Positions 15,003 to 22,698 are shown, counted from the stretch's first letter. The stretch is DNA of 25,802 bases from Actinomycetota bacterium (GCA_005885565.1 VAXK01000222.1:1-25802); one strand, 5' to 3'. The notes: a model not told the origin generated them from the sequence alone. Numbers and translations: made by a program.

Positions 15003-15781
15003 TGGCGATTCGTGTCTCGAGCTGGATCGAGCTCCAGGAGCAGCTCTACGAAGGCTCCTGGCACGAGCCGCTCGGGCGCTTCCGCTCCGATTTCGCGTTC
15101 CGCGGCATGTCCCGCGCGGACAGCGACCTGACGACGAGCCTCGTCCGGCTCGGCGGCGACGCGCACGAGCTCGAGCGGCACCTGCTGCGCAACTTCCGCA
15201 AGTACGCGGGGCGCGGGGACGTGCCGGTCGACTCCCTTTGGAACTGGCTCGCCCTCGGCCAGCATCACGGGCTGCCGACGCGGCTCCTCGACTGGACGTA
15301 CTCGCCCTACGTCGCGCTGCACTTCGTCACCGCGAACCTCGACCGGTACGACGAGGACGGCGTCGTCTGGTGCGCGGACTACGTCCAGGCGCATCGCCGC
15401 GCGCCGGCCGAGCTGCGCCGCTTGCTCGAGGAGGAAGGCGCGAACCTGTTCAACACGGAGATGCTCGACCGCGCCGCGCGCGACCTCGAACGCTTCGACG
15501 ATCTCGGCGACGAGGACTTCCTCGTCTTCGTCGAGCCGCCTTCGTTCGACGAGCGGATCGTCAACCAGTACGCCCTGTTCTCCCTCGGCTCGAGCCCGAC
15601 CGTCTCGCCGGACGAATGGCTCGCTCAGCACCGCGAGCTCGCGCGGCGGATCGTCGTCCCGGCGGAGCTCAAGTGGGAGATCCGGGACAAGCTCGACCAG
15701 GCGAACGTCACCGAGCGCGTCCTCTTTCCCGGCCTCGACGGGCTCTCGCGCTGGGTCGCCCGCTACTACACGCCGCGATGA
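15002..15781 (+). CDS. FRG-domain protein
   Basis: A 259-residue protein built on the FRG domain (Pfam PF08867). The name-giving Phe-Arg-Gly is at residues 33-35 (FAFRGMSRADSDLTTSLVR). The second hallmark follows near residues 81-108 as WLALGQHHGLPTRLLDWT and ALHFVTANLD. The C-terminal half includes FLVFVEPPSFDERIVNQYAL, also usual in this family, and a closing segment that may form helices. The biochemical function is not established; FRG proteins turn up in phage, plasmid and defence-like settings, but many are solitary chromosomal genes. Here it is tightly coupled to a methyltransferase upstream (1-nt overlap) and a membrane protein downstream (ATGA overlap). There is no neighbouring restriction or toxin gene. 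Confidence 0.85.
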   Translation: MAIRVSSWIELQEQLYEGSWHEPLGRFRSDFAFRGMSRADSDLTTSLVRLGGDAHELERHLLRNFRKYAGRGDVPVDSLWNWLALGQHHGLPTRLLDWTYSPYVALHFVTANLDRYDEDGVVWCADYVQAHRRAPAELRRLLEEEGANLFNTEMLDRAARDLERFDDLGDEDFLVFVEPPSFDERIVNQYALFSLGSSPTVSPDEWLAQHRELARRIVVPAELKWEIRDKLDQANVTERVLFPGLDGLSRWVARYYTPR

Positions 15782-16206
15782 TCGTGAGCCTGCACGTGGC
15801 GAGCGGGGCTGCCGTCGGCGCCACCGCGCGGTCGAGGCGAACGGCGGTGGCGCTCGGGCTGCTCAGCCACGCCGTGGGCGACCGCATTCCGCACCGGGAC
15901 ATCCCCTCGCGGCGGTTCGAGCTGCGAAGCGGCGTTGCGCTGCTGCTCCTCGTCGCGCTGCGGCGGGGCGCTCTCGACCGGGCGACGATCGGCGCGGCCG
16001 CGGCCGCGACGCCGGACGTCGAGCACGTGCTTCGCCTGCCGCGCCCCGGCGGCCGCAAGCTCTTCCCGAGCCACCGCTTCGAAGGCTGGCACCGGCCGGG
16101 TGGGCTGCCAGCGTGGATGCAGCTCCTCGCGGCGGGCGTGCTGGCCGGGCTCGTGCTCGCGCCCGGGCGCTGCTCGTGGCCGTCGCAGCCGCCCCGGGTC
16201 CCCTAG
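15778..16206 (+). CDS. Small His-rich membrane protein, DUF457/YdjM-like
   Basis: A 142-residue protein with hydrophobic stretches (for example VALLLLVALRRGAL and WMQLLAAGVLAGLVLA) and conserved-looking polar clusters: SLHVASGAAVG at the start, LLSHAVGDRIPHRDIPSRRF, ATPDVEHVLRL and SHRFEGWHRPGG. The placement of His and Asp near membrane segments recalls the metal-dependent membrane hydrolases of the YdjM/DUF457 group; this is a guess from pattern. Its ATG overlaps the FRG gene stop by 4 nt (ATGA), so it is translated with it. It is the last gene before the converging era gene. The 16207-16315 gap contains no clear terminator. Confidence 0.65.
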   Translation: MIVSLHVASGAAVGATARSRRTAVALGLLSHAVGDRIPHRDIPSRRFELRSGVALLLLVALRRGALDRATIGAAAAATPDVEHVLRLPRPGGRKLFPSHRFEGWHRPGGLPAWMQLLAAGVLAGLVLAPGRCSWPSQPPRVP

Positions 16207-16315
16207 GTAAGGCGCCGCCCTCCTCCTCCCCGCTGCGAGCCTAGCGGCGAAATCCGCACGTGTCTGTGCCGGATCGGGAACGAAAGGCAGGCGCGCCGCG
16301 GGCCGCTGCTCGCCC

Positions 16316-17176
16316 TCAGATCCCGAGGCGCTCGAGCATCGCCTCGTCCCGCCGCCAGCGGGGGCGCACCTTGACGTGCAGCTCGAGGAAGACGTGCCGG
16401 CCGAGCAGGAGCTCGATCTCCGGCCGTGCCCGCACGCCGATCTCCTTGACCATCGAGCCGCCGCGGCCGACGACGATCTGCTTCTGCGACTCCGTCTCGA
16501 CGAAGACGTTCGCGCGAACGACCTCGTCGGTGAGCTCCTCGACCTCGACGCTCACCGCGTGCGGCACCTCCTCGCGCGTGAGCTGGAGCGCCTTCTCGCG
16601 CACGAGCTCGGCGACCTGGAGCTCGAGCGGCAGGTCGGTCCGCTCGCCCTCGGGGAAGTAGAGCGGCCCCTCGGGCAAAAGCGAGACGAGCTCCTCGCGC
16701 AGCTCCCCCACGCCGTCGCCCGTCTTCGCGCCCACGGGATGGAGCGCGTGGAAGTCGCCGAGCCGAGCGGCCGTCTCCATCTGCGACGCGATGTGACCCG
16801 GCTTGAGCCGGTCGACTTTGTTGAGCACGATCACGACCGGGACGCCGAGCCCGAAGACGCGCTCCGCGATGAACCGGTCGCCCGCGCCGATCCGCTCCCG
16901 CGCCGACAGGGCAAACAGCACCGCCTCCACGTCCTCGAAGGCCGAGTCGACCGTGCGCTGCATCCGCTCGGTCAGCGCGTCGCGAGGCCGCTGGAAGCCC
17001 GGCAGGTCGGCGAGCACGAGCTGGTATCCCTCGCCGTTCGCGACGCCGAGGATGCGGCGCCTCGTCGTCTGCGGCTTGTCGGAGACGATCGCCACCTTGC
17101 CGCCGCACAACGCGTTCACGAGGGTCGACTTGCCGACGTTCGGCCGCCCGGCGACGGCCACGAAGCCCGACCTCAC
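16316..17176 (-). CDS. era: GTPase Era
   Basis: A 286-residue GTP-binding protein that binds the 3' end of 16S rRNA and acts in 30S assembly. The G1 motif is GRPNVGKST, the switch region carries KPQTTRRRILG, G3 is DLPGFQRP (usually DTPG, so Leu replaces Thr) and G4 is VLNKVD. The C-terminal KH domain shows QKQIVVGRGGSMVKEIGVRA and ends in HVKVRPRWRRDEAMLERLGI. Length is close to the E. coli protein (301). The start is GTG 17176, overlapping the stop of the dagK-PAP2 gene by 4 nt (GTGA), and it is the last gene of the phoH-ybeY-dagK-era run. Era and YbeY are known to interact in other bacteria, which fits the operon. Confidence 0.96.
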   Translation of the reverse strand: MRSGFVAVAGRPNVGKSTLVNALCGGKVAIVSDKPQTTRRRILGVANGEGYQLVLADLPGFQRPRDALTERMQRTVDSAFEDVEAVLFALSARERIGAGDRFIAERVFGLGVPVVIVLNKVDRLKPGHIASQMETAARLGDFHALHPVGAKTGDGVGELREELVSLLPEGPLYFPEGERTDLPLELQVAELVREKALQLTREEVPHAVSVEVEELTDEVVRANVFVETESQKQIVVGRGGSMVKEIGVRARPEIELLLGRHVFLELHVKVRPRWRRDEAMLERLGI

Positions 17177-17895
17177 GTGAAGACCTGGAAGAGCACGAGC
17201 GTGACGATCGCGCCGATGAGCCCCCCGTAGGCGACCTCGAGCGTCGAGTGCACGCCCGACTCGACGCGGGTCTGCGCGACGAGGAGCGCCATGATGAACG
17301 TCAGGGTCGAGACGAGGAAGCGATGCCGCGTGTCGCCGAGCACGTACGTCGCCGCCATCCAGCCCGAGAAGGCGAGGGCGGCGTGGCCCGAGGGCAGCCC
17401 GCCTCGCAGCGGCGTGCCCCGTCCGGTCATGGCCTTCGTCCCGATCACGATCAGGATCGTCACGACGAGGGCGATCAGAGTCAGGTCGATCGGCGCGTTC
17501 CGCACGCGGTCGATCAGGCGCGAGCTCGGGTCGGAGAGGCGGCGGGCGAAGACGATGTAGCCGACGGCGACCGCGTTCACGCTCGCGATCAGCACCGCCC
17601 CCGCGGCGATGTCCTTCGCGAGCTTCGCGTGCGGGTCGAAGGACGTCGTGGCCGTGTCGATCGCGCTCTCGATCGCCGTGTTGATCATCTCCGCGATGAG
17701 CACGAACGCGATCGAGAGCAGGAGCGCGATCAGCTCGTAGTTCGTCACCCCCGCGGCGAACGCGACCACGAGCACGACGGCGGCGACGAGGAAGTGGATC
17801 CGCATGTTCCGCTGCGTGCGCAGGACGTGGATGACGCCCTCGAGCGAATAGTTGAAGCTCTCGAGGAGCGACGGGGCGCGGCGCGGCGTGCTCAT
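17173..17895 (-). CDS. Diacylglycerol/undecaprenol kinase fused to PAP2 phosphatase
   Basis: A 240-residue membrane protein with two enzyme domains. Residues 1-120 are a prokaryotic diacylglycerol kinase (DgkA family): FNYSLEGVIHVLRTQRNMRI, then the conserved AEMINTAIESAIDTATTSFD and HAKLAKDIAAGAVL, with three membrane helices. Residues 130-240 are a PAP2-type phosphatase: KAMTGRGTPLRGGLPSGH, then SGVHSTLEVAYGG, holding the PSGH and SxxHxxxE catalytic motifs. In Gram-positive bacteria DgkA homologues mostly phosphorylate undecaprenol, and PAP2 enzymes dephosphorylate undecaprenyl pyrophosphate, so recycling of the peptidoglycan carrier lipid is the likely role. ATG 17895 is chosen because it overlaps the ybeY stop by 4 nt (ATGA). 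Confidence 0.93.
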   Translation of the reverse strand: MSTPRRAPSLLESFNYSLEGVIHVLRTQRNMRIHFLVAAVVLVVAFAAGVTNYELIALLLSIAFVLIAEMINTAIESAIDTATTSFDPHAKLAKDIAAGAVLIASVNAVAVGYIVFARRLSDPSSRLIDRVRNAPIDLTLIALVVTILIVIGTKAMTGRGTPLRGGLPSGHAALAFSGWMAATYVLGDTRHRFLVSTLTFIMALLVAQTRVESGVHSTLEVAYGGLIGAIVTLVLFQVFT

Positions 17896-18269
17896 CCCGC
17901 GTGGAGCCGCTCGCGCGCGTCCATCTCGGCGCCGTGGTCGTAGCCGAGCAGGTGCAAGAGCCCGTGCACGAGCGGGGCCCGCCACTCGTCGCGCACGATC
18001 TCCGGGCACAGCACGACGTCGCCGAGCTGGCGCGGCACCCCGGCGGGCAGCTCGTCACGGCCGTCGATCGGGAAGGCGAGGACGTCCGTCGCCTCGTGCA
18101 ACCCGAGGTGCTCGCCCTTGAGCTCCGCGATCCGCTCCGGCGAGACGAACTGCACGCCGACCTCGGCCTCCTCGAGGCCCTCGGCGGCGAGCACTCGGCG
18201 CGCCAGCTCGACAGCGCCCTCCTCGTCGACCGGCGACCGCGTCAGGTTCGACACCTCGACGTCGACCAC
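17892..18269 (-). CDS. ybeY: Endoribonuclease YbeY
   Basis: A 125-residue metalloprotein that matures the 16S rRNA 3' end and takes part in ribosome quality control. The zinc-binding motif HGLLHLLGYDHG (H3xH5xH pattern) sits near residues 102-113. Upstream, LHEATDVLAFPID is the conserved strand next to the active site. Length is slightly below the 150 or so usual in other bacteria, mainly through a short N-terminus. The start is GTG 18269, 5 nt after the phoH stop. The order phoH-ybeY-dgkA-era is a long-known conserved cluster. Confidence 0.95.
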   Translation of the reverse strand: MVDVEVSNLTRSPVDEEGAVELARRVLAAEGLEEAEVGVQFVSPERIAELKGEHLGLHEATDVLAFPIDGRDELPAGVPRQLGDVVLCPEIVRDEWRAPLVHGLLHLLGYDHGAEMDARERLHAG

Positions 18270-18274
18270 GCGGC

Positions 18275-19234
18275 TCAGTGCCGCCGCTGCGTGCCGGTCT
18301 CCTCGGCGTGCAGCTTGTACGCCTCCACGATGCGCTGGACGAGCTTGTGTCGCACGACGTCCTGGTGCCCGAAGCGGATGAACGCGATGCCCTCGATCGA
18401 GGAGAGGATGTCCTGCACCTGGATCAGGCCCGACGCCTGCTCGCGCGGCAGGTCGATCTGGGTCACGTCGCCGGTGACCACCACCTTCGAGCCGAAGCCG
18501 AGGCGGGTCAGGAACATCTGCATCTGCTCCGGGCTCGTGTTCTGCGCCTCGTCGAGGATGATGAACGAGTCGTTCAGCGTGCGGCCGCGCATGAACGCGA
18601 GCGGCGCGACCTCGATCGTGCCGCGGTCCATGTACGCGGCGAGCCGGTCGGCGTCGAGCATGTCGTAGAGGGCGTCGAAGAGCGGCCGCAGGTACGGGTC
18701 GACCTTGGCGAGCATGTCGCCGGGGAGGAAGCCGAGCCGCTCCCCCGCCTCGACGGCCGGCCGGGTCAGGATGATCCGACCGACCTGCTTCTCCGCGAGC
18801 GCCGCGACCGCGAGCGCCATGGCCAGGTAGGTCTTGCCGGTTCCGGCCGGGCCGATCCCGAACGTGACCGTGCAGCGGCGGATCGCGTCGACGTAGCGCT
18901 TCTGCGTGACCGTCTTGGGCGCGATGTTCTTGCCGCGATGGCGCCAGACGACGTCCTCGAAGATCTCGCGCACGTCCTCGGCCTCGTCGAGCGCGGCGAC
19001 GACCGCGTCGACGGTCGAGGGCCCGATCTCGTGGCCGCCCTGGACGAGCTCCGCGAGCTCGTCGATGACCGCCCGCGCCTCGGCCACGCGCTCGTCCTCG
19101 CCCTCGATCGTGAGCCGGTTCCCGCGCAGGAGGATCGTGCAGCCGAGGCGGTCGCGGAGAGCGTCGAGGACGCCGTCCGAGATGCCGGCCAGCTCCGCCG
19201 CGACGTCGTTCGAGACCGAGAGCACTTCCTGCAC
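18275..19234 (-). CDS. phoH: PhoH-family ATPase
   Basis: A 319-residue P-loop ATPase of the PhoH (PhoH-like, YbeZ) family, linked to RNA metabolism and a partner of YbeY. Walker A is GPAGTGKTYLAMALAVAAL, Walker B is SFIILDEAQNTSPEQMQMFL, and the sensor region reads KVVVTGDVTQIDLPREQ. The N-terminal 90 residues form the KH-like part (LLRGNRLTIEGEDERVAEAR). The late stretch IAFIRFGHQDVVRHKLVQRI is family-typical. The start is GTG 19234, 6 nt downstream of a TACACT hexamer, so the mRNA may be leaderless. It heads the phoH-ybeY-dagK-era operon. Confidence 0.95.
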   Translation of the reverse strand: MQEVLSVSNDVAAELAGISDGVLDALRDRLGCTILLRGNRLTIEGEDERVAEARAVIDELAELVQGGHEIGPSTVDAVVAALDEAEDVREIFEDVVWRHRGKNIAPKTVTQKRYVDAIRRCTVTFGIGPAGTGKTYLAMALAVAALAEKQVGRIILTRPAVEAGERLGFLPGDMLAKVDPYLRPLFDALYDMLDADRLAAYMDRGTIEVAPLAFMRGRTLNDSFIILDEAQNTSPEQMQMFLTRLGFGSKVVVTGDVTQIDLPREQASGLIQVQDILSSIEGIAFIRFGHQDVVRHKLVQRIVEAYKLHAEETGTQRRH

Positions 19235-19240
19235 GGGCTC

Positions 19241-19246
19241 AGTGTA
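19241..19246 (-). promoter_or_regulatory. Candidate -10 box for phoH operon
   Basis: TACACT on the minus strand lies 6 nt before the GTG start of phoH. No convincing -35 is seen 16-18 nt further up. Confidence 0.45.
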
Positions 19247-19284
19247 GGCAGCGGTTCAGACTTGGCCTCGTCCAGGAAGCCCAG

Positions 19285-19290
19285 TAGGCT
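19285..19290 (+). promoter_or_regulatory. Candidate -10 box for NlpC/P60 gene
   Basis: TAGGCT, the same hexamer as before the amidinohydrolase gene, lies on the plus strand in the 110-nt gap between phoH and the NlpC/P60 gene. It would give a leader of about 47 nt. Confidence 0.3.
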
Positions 19291-19344
19291 CCCTCGCGAA
19301 CCGCCTGCTCGCAAGCCCTGCCGGATGCCCGGCCCACCTCCGAC

Positions 19345-20547
19345 GTGCGACCGCGATTCTTCCTCGCAACCCTCGCTCTCGCCGTGCCCCTCGTGGCCGC
19401 GGCGGCCGGAACGGCCTCGCCGCCGACGGTCGCGGAGAAGCAGAGCGAGGCCGCGCGGGTGCTCGCCGAGATCGGCCGGATCGACCGGCAGCTGAGCCAC
19501 ACGGTCGACGCGTACGACGGCGCCCGCGTGCAGCTCGCGGCGCTGGACGGCGAGCTGCGGCAAAACCGGGCGGCGCTCGTGCGCGCGCGGCGGACGCTCC
19601 GCATCGCGCAGACGCGGCTCGAGCGCCGGATGGTCCTGATCTACACGTCCGAGCAGCCGACGGCGCTCGACATCCTGCTCGGCGCCTCCAGCCTGAGCGA
19701 CCTCCTCGACGAGCTCGACGTGGCTCGGAAGGTCGCCGCCCAGGACGACGAGGTCGCGCGGGAGGCCGCGGCCGCGAAGGCCGATCTCGCGCGGCGGCAG
19801 GCGCAGCTCGAGCGGGAGCGGCGGACCCAACGGCAAACGGTCGCGCGCCTGGCCGCGACGCGCGCGCGCATCCAGAGCTCGCTGGCGCGGCGCCGCGAGC
19901 TGCTCGCGTCGATCCACACGGAGATCGTCCAGATCCGCGCGCGTGAGCGCGCACGCGAGCGCAGGCTCGCGGCCGAGGCGCGGGCGCGCCTTCGGCGCGA
20001 GCACCTGCTGGCGCTCGCGGCGCAGCGGGAGCGTGAGCGGGCTCGTGCGCAGGCGCGGGCGGCGGCCGTGACCGCATCCCCCACGCCGTTGGCGACGCCA
20101 ACGACGGGGGCCGCTCCGGCCTCTTCGCCTGCGCCGCCTGCGCCATCGTCTCCGCCGCCCGCTCCGCCTCCGCCGGCGTCGTCGGGACCGGTCGGCGCGG
20201 GCCATCCCGAGGCGGCGACGATCGCGGCGCGCTACCTCGGCGTTCCCTACCGCTGGGGCGGCGCGTCACCAAGCGGGTTCGACTGCTCCGGACTCGTCAT
20301 GTACGTGTACGCCCAGCTCGGCATCTCGCTCCCGCACTACACGGTGGCCCAGTACCGAATGGGCGTGGCCGTCTCGCGCGGCCAGCTGCAACCCGGCGAC
20401 CTGGTCTTCTTCGACGGGCTCGGCCACGTCGGCATCTACATCGGCCAGAACCAGTTCATCCACGCCCCGCATACCGGCGACGTCGTGAAGGTCTCGTCGA
20501 TCACGGGCTGGTACGCGCAGACCTACGTCGGCGCCCGCCGCATCTGA
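19345..20547 (+). CDS. Secreted NlpC/P60 peptidoglycan endopeptidase with coiled-coil domain
   Basis: A 400-residue secreted cell-wall hydrolase of the RipA/CwlO type. A signal peptide (RPRFFLATLALAVPLVAAAA) is followed by about 210 residues of coiled coil rich in Ala, Arg, Glu and Leu, a Pro/Ala/Ser linker (about residues 250-285) and the C-terminal NlpC/P60 domain. The catalytic Cys is in GFDCSGLVMYVYAQLG, the His in LGHVGIYIGQ, and the third polar residue is probably His in FIHAPHTG. Such enzymes cut the D-Glu-meso-diaminopimelate bond, and the coiled coil often binds the activating FtsEX complex. Start GTG 19345 is chosen by the signal peptide; no good Shine-Dalgarno sequence is visible. 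It is divergent from phoH. Confidence 0.93.
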   Translation: MRPRFFLATLALAVPLVAAAAGTASPPTVAEKQSEAARVLAEIGRIDRQLSHTVDAYDGARVQLAALDGELRQNRAALVRARRTLRIAQTRLERRMVLIYTSEQPTALDILLGASSLSDLLDELDVARKVAAQDDEVAREAAAAKADLARRQAQLERERRTQRQTVARLAATRARIQSSLARRRELLASIHTEIVQIRARERARERRLAAEARARLRREHLLALAAQRERERARAQARAAAVTASPTPLATPTTGAAPASSPAPPAPSSPPPAPPPPASSGPVGAGHPEAATIAARYLGVPYRWGGASPSGFDCSGLVMYVYAQLGISLPHYTVAQYRMGVAVSRGQLQPGDLVFFDGLGHVGIYIGQNQFIHAPHTGDVVKVSSITGWYAQTYVGARRI

Positions 20548-20736
20548 GCCCATCGGTCGTCGCTCCCGGCCCCACTGTCCTTATGTGAGCGGGACTCACC
20601 CGGCGTGCAGCTTCCGGCGCAGAATCGGCACAGACACGCGCGCCGACAGCCGCTAGCGTTCGTCTTGGGATTCTCGCACCCCATGGGGGGATGGGTCTTT
20701 TCACGGCGGCCATGGCCGCCGTGGACTCGTCCGGCC
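20548..20736. other. 189-nt gap with palindromes, no gene seen
   Basis: This is the gap between the NlpC/P60 gene and the converging yqeY gene. It holds the perfect palindromes CCCCATGGGG (20679-20688) and cacggcggccatggccgccgtg, split as cacggcggcc and atggccgccgtg (20702-20723), plus a small stem gtgag/ctcac (20585-20599). A TAGCGT hexamer at 20654-20659 on the plus strand could start a short transcript into the palindromes. The 22-nt palindrome follows the yqeY stop and, with four T just before it on the plus strand, may serve as terminator for the yqeY operon, although no U-tract follows it on the minus strand. Confidence 0.5.
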
Positions 20737-21180
20737 TTAGGCCAGCTTCTCGCGGACGAGCTGGCTCACGACGGAGCCGTCGGCGCGGCCCGACACCTGT
20801 GGCATGACGTCCGCCATCACCCGGCCGAAGTCCCGCATGCTCGTCGCGCCGACCTCGGCGATCGCGCTGTCCACGATCTCCTCCAGCTCCTCCTCGTCGA
20901 GCTGCTCGGGCATGAACTCCGCGAGCACGCCCAGCTCGGCCTCCTCTGCATCGGCCTGCTCCGGCCGCCCGCCGGCGCGAAACGCCTCCGCAGCCTCGAT
21001 CCGTCGCTTCCGCTCGCGCTGGAGCACCTGGAGCTCCTCGTCGTCGTGGAGCGGCCGCTGGAGCTCCTTCTCCGCTCCCCGCAGGCTCGACAGGAGCAGC
21101 CGCAGCGCGTCGCGCCGCTCGTCGTCGCGCGCACGCATCGCTTCCTTCAGCTCCGTCTCCAGGCGCGCGATCAGGCTCAT
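20737..21180 (-). CDS. yqeY: GatB/YqeY-domain protein
   Basis: A 147-residue protein made of a single GatB/YqeY domain (tRNA-binding-like fold related to the tail of the amidotransferase subunit GatB). It opens with SLIARLETELKEAMRARDDE and shows DALRLLLSSLRGAEKELQRP, then EFMPEQLDEEELEEIVDSAI and the C-terminal FGRVMADVMPQVSGRADGS, all usual in YqeY. Its exact function is unknown; it is not part of the GatCAB enzyme. The start ATG at 21180 overlaps the HIT gene stop by 4 nt (ATGA). In many bacteria rpsU stands beside yqeY; here no rpsU is found. Confidence 0.92.
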   Translation of the reverse strand: MSLIARLETELKEAMRARDDERRDALRLLLSSLRGAEKELQRPLHDDEELQVLQRERKRRIEAAEAFRAGGRPEQADAEEAELGVLAEFMPEQLDEEELEEIVDSAIAEVGATSMRDFGRVMADVMPQVSGRADGSVVSQLVREKLA

Positions 21181-21506
21181 GCCGGCATCCCTGTGACGTG
21201 TCCGCCGAGGACGTGCCAGTGGAGGTGGAGGACCGTCTGACCGGCCCCGGCGCCGACGTTGACGAGCACGCGGTAGTCGGTGAGGCCCGCCTCCTGGGCG
21301 GTCTCCGCGACGAAGTCGAGCATCCGTTTCGCTTCGTCGGGCGGGAACTCGCCAACGTCGCGAAAGGTGTCCACGTGCCGCTCGGGCAGGACGAGCAGGT
21401 GCGTCTCGGCCTTCGGATTGATGTCGCGAATCGCGACGAAACCGTCCGCTCTCACGACGTGGTCGCCCTCTCGGACGAGGCGGCAGAAGAGGCAGTCCTC
21501 AGGCAG
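21177..21506 (-). CDS. HIT-family (HINT-like) nucleotide hydrolase
   Basis: A 109-residue histidine-triad protein, expected to cleave AMP-linked substrates such as adenosine phosphoramidates. The triad HLHWHV is in TVLHLHWHVLGGHVTGMPA at the C-terminus. The N-terminal DCLFCRLVREGDHVV carries the paired Cys seen in zinc-binding HINT proteins, and PKAETHLLVLPERHVDTF is conserved. No ATG, GTG or TTG occurs in frame near the start. The best start is a CTG at 21504-21506, because AGGAGGGA lies 6-8 nt upstream, giving the residue order M-PEDCLFC. It overlaps the mtaB stop by 8 nt. A CTG start is unusual; a sequence error nearby is an alternative. Confidence 0.85.
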   Translation of the reverse strand: MPEDCLFCRLVREGDHVVRADGFVAIRDINPKAETHLLVLPERHVDTFRDVGEFPPDEAKRMLDFVAETAQEAGLTDYRVLVNVGAGAGQTVLHLHWHVLGGHVTGMPA

Positions 21507-22689
21507 CGACGATTCCCTCCTCGGTGACGCCCGCGCCGCGCACCTGCACGAACGCGCCGATCGGCTCGTCGACGCGCCACGGGCAGTAGTCGTCGCCGTA
21601 GCCACGGCCGGGCCGGTCGACGAGAACGGTGTCCTCACTGTCGATCTTCGTCCGCCACCGAGCGAGGCAGGCCGCGTCGGAGTAGGCGCGCAGACGCGCG
21701 CTCCGCTCCTTCTTCACCTCCGGCGGAACGGTGTCGGCCGTCGCGGTCGCCGTACCGGGCCGGGGCGAATACGGGAAGACGTGCACCTTCGTGATCCGAG
21801 CTTCGCGCACGGCCGCGAGCGTCCGCCGGAAGGCGCGGTCGTCCTCGGTCGGGAAGCCGACGATGACGTCGGTCGTGAGGTTGAAGTCGTCGCCGAGCGG
21901 CGCGAGGCGCCGAAGATAGGTTGCGAGGTCGTACCGGCGAGCCATGTCTCGAAGCACGCTGTCCTCGCCGGACTGGAGCGGGACGTGCAGGTGTTTCGAC
22001 ACGGTCGGCGTCTCGCGGAGCGCGATGATCAGCTCGCGCGTCAGGTGGTTCACCTCGATCGACGAGAGCCGCAGGCGAACGAGGCCGGGAATCGCGCCCG
22101 CCGCCCGGATGAGCCGGGGAAGGTCGTACCCCGCGGCCCGATCGCGGTAGCAACCGAGGTTGATCCCGGTGAGGACGACTTCGCCGTGCCCCTGGGCGAC
22201 TCGCCTCCGAATCTCCCGCAGCACCGCGTCCGCCGCCCGACTCCGCGACCGCCCGCGGACGAGCGGGATGACACAGAAGTTGCACGAGAAGCTACAGCCG
22301 TCCTGCACCTTCACGAACGCGCGGACACGGTCGAGCGGGGCATGGCCGGCGAAGCACGCGACGGCGCCGACGTCGCCTGCGACCGCGGCCGGCGTCTCCT
22401 CGCTCGGCCGGGCGACGACCGTGACGTTCTCCGACAAGCCGCCGAATGCGTCGGTGGCGAGATTCGCGGCGCAGCCGGTGGCGAAGACGCGGCGATGCGA
22501 GCGCGCCGCCCGGGCGACCGCGTGACGCGACTTTCGCACGGCCTCGTGCGTGACGCAGCACGTGTTGACGACCGCGACGTCGGCGCAGGCGGTCTCCATA
22601 TGGCCGTCGGCTAGGAGACGCTCGCGGATCTCGTGCGCGTCGGTCTGGGAGACCTTGCAGCCGAGGAAGCGGATCGAGAAGCTCGTCAC
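21499..22689 (-). CDS. mtaB: tRNA (N6-threonylcarbamoyladenosine-2-methylthio) transferase MtaB
   Basis: A 396-residue radical-SAM methylthiotransferase that turns t6A37 into ms2t6A37 in tRNAs reading ANN codons. The N-terminal UPF0004 domain has the three auxiliary-cluster cysteines in FLGCKVSQTDAHE, VNTCCVTHEA and ATGCAAN. The radical-SAM cluster motif is QDGCSFSCNFCVIPLVRGRS (CxxxCxxC). Later stretches VVLTGINLGCYRDR, LRLSSIEVNHLTRELI and TDVIVGFPTEDDRAFRRT are typical of MtaB, and the end carries a short TRAM-like domain. The start is GTG 22689, 9 nt after TAGAGT. It begins the mtaB-HIT-yqeY operon and is 116 nt from prmA. No rsmE gene lies between them, as it does in many bacteria. Confidence 0.94.
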   Translation of the reverse strand: MTSFSIRFLGCKVSQTDAHEIRERLLADGHMETACADVAVVNTCCVTHEAVRKSRHAVARAARSHRRVFATGCAANLATDAFGGLSENVTVVARPSEETPAAVAGDVGAVACFAGHAPLDRVRAFVKVQDGCSFSCNFCVIPLVRGRSRSRAADAVLREIRRRVAQGHGEVVLTGINLGCYRDRAAGYDLPRLIRAAGAIPGLVRLRLSSIEVNHLTRELIIALRETPTVSKHLHVPLQSGEDSVLRDMARRYDLATYLRRLAPLGDDFNLTTDVIVGFPTEDDRAFRRTLAAVREARITKVHVFPYSPRPGTATATADTVPPEVKKERSARLRAYSDAACLARWRTKIDSEDTVLVDRPGRGYGDDYCPWRVDEPIGAFVQVRGAGVTEEGIVAA

Positions 22690-22698
22690 CGGGGCGGG

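Noticed and set aside
16207..16315. Terminator between the membrane protein gene and era.
   Set aside because: Only short, imperfect complementarity is visible and there is no T-run, so none is called.
20548..21180. rpsU next to yqeY, as in many bacteria.
   Set aside because: No short Arg/Lys-rich frame with S21 motifs occurs; HIT and yqeY overlap directly.
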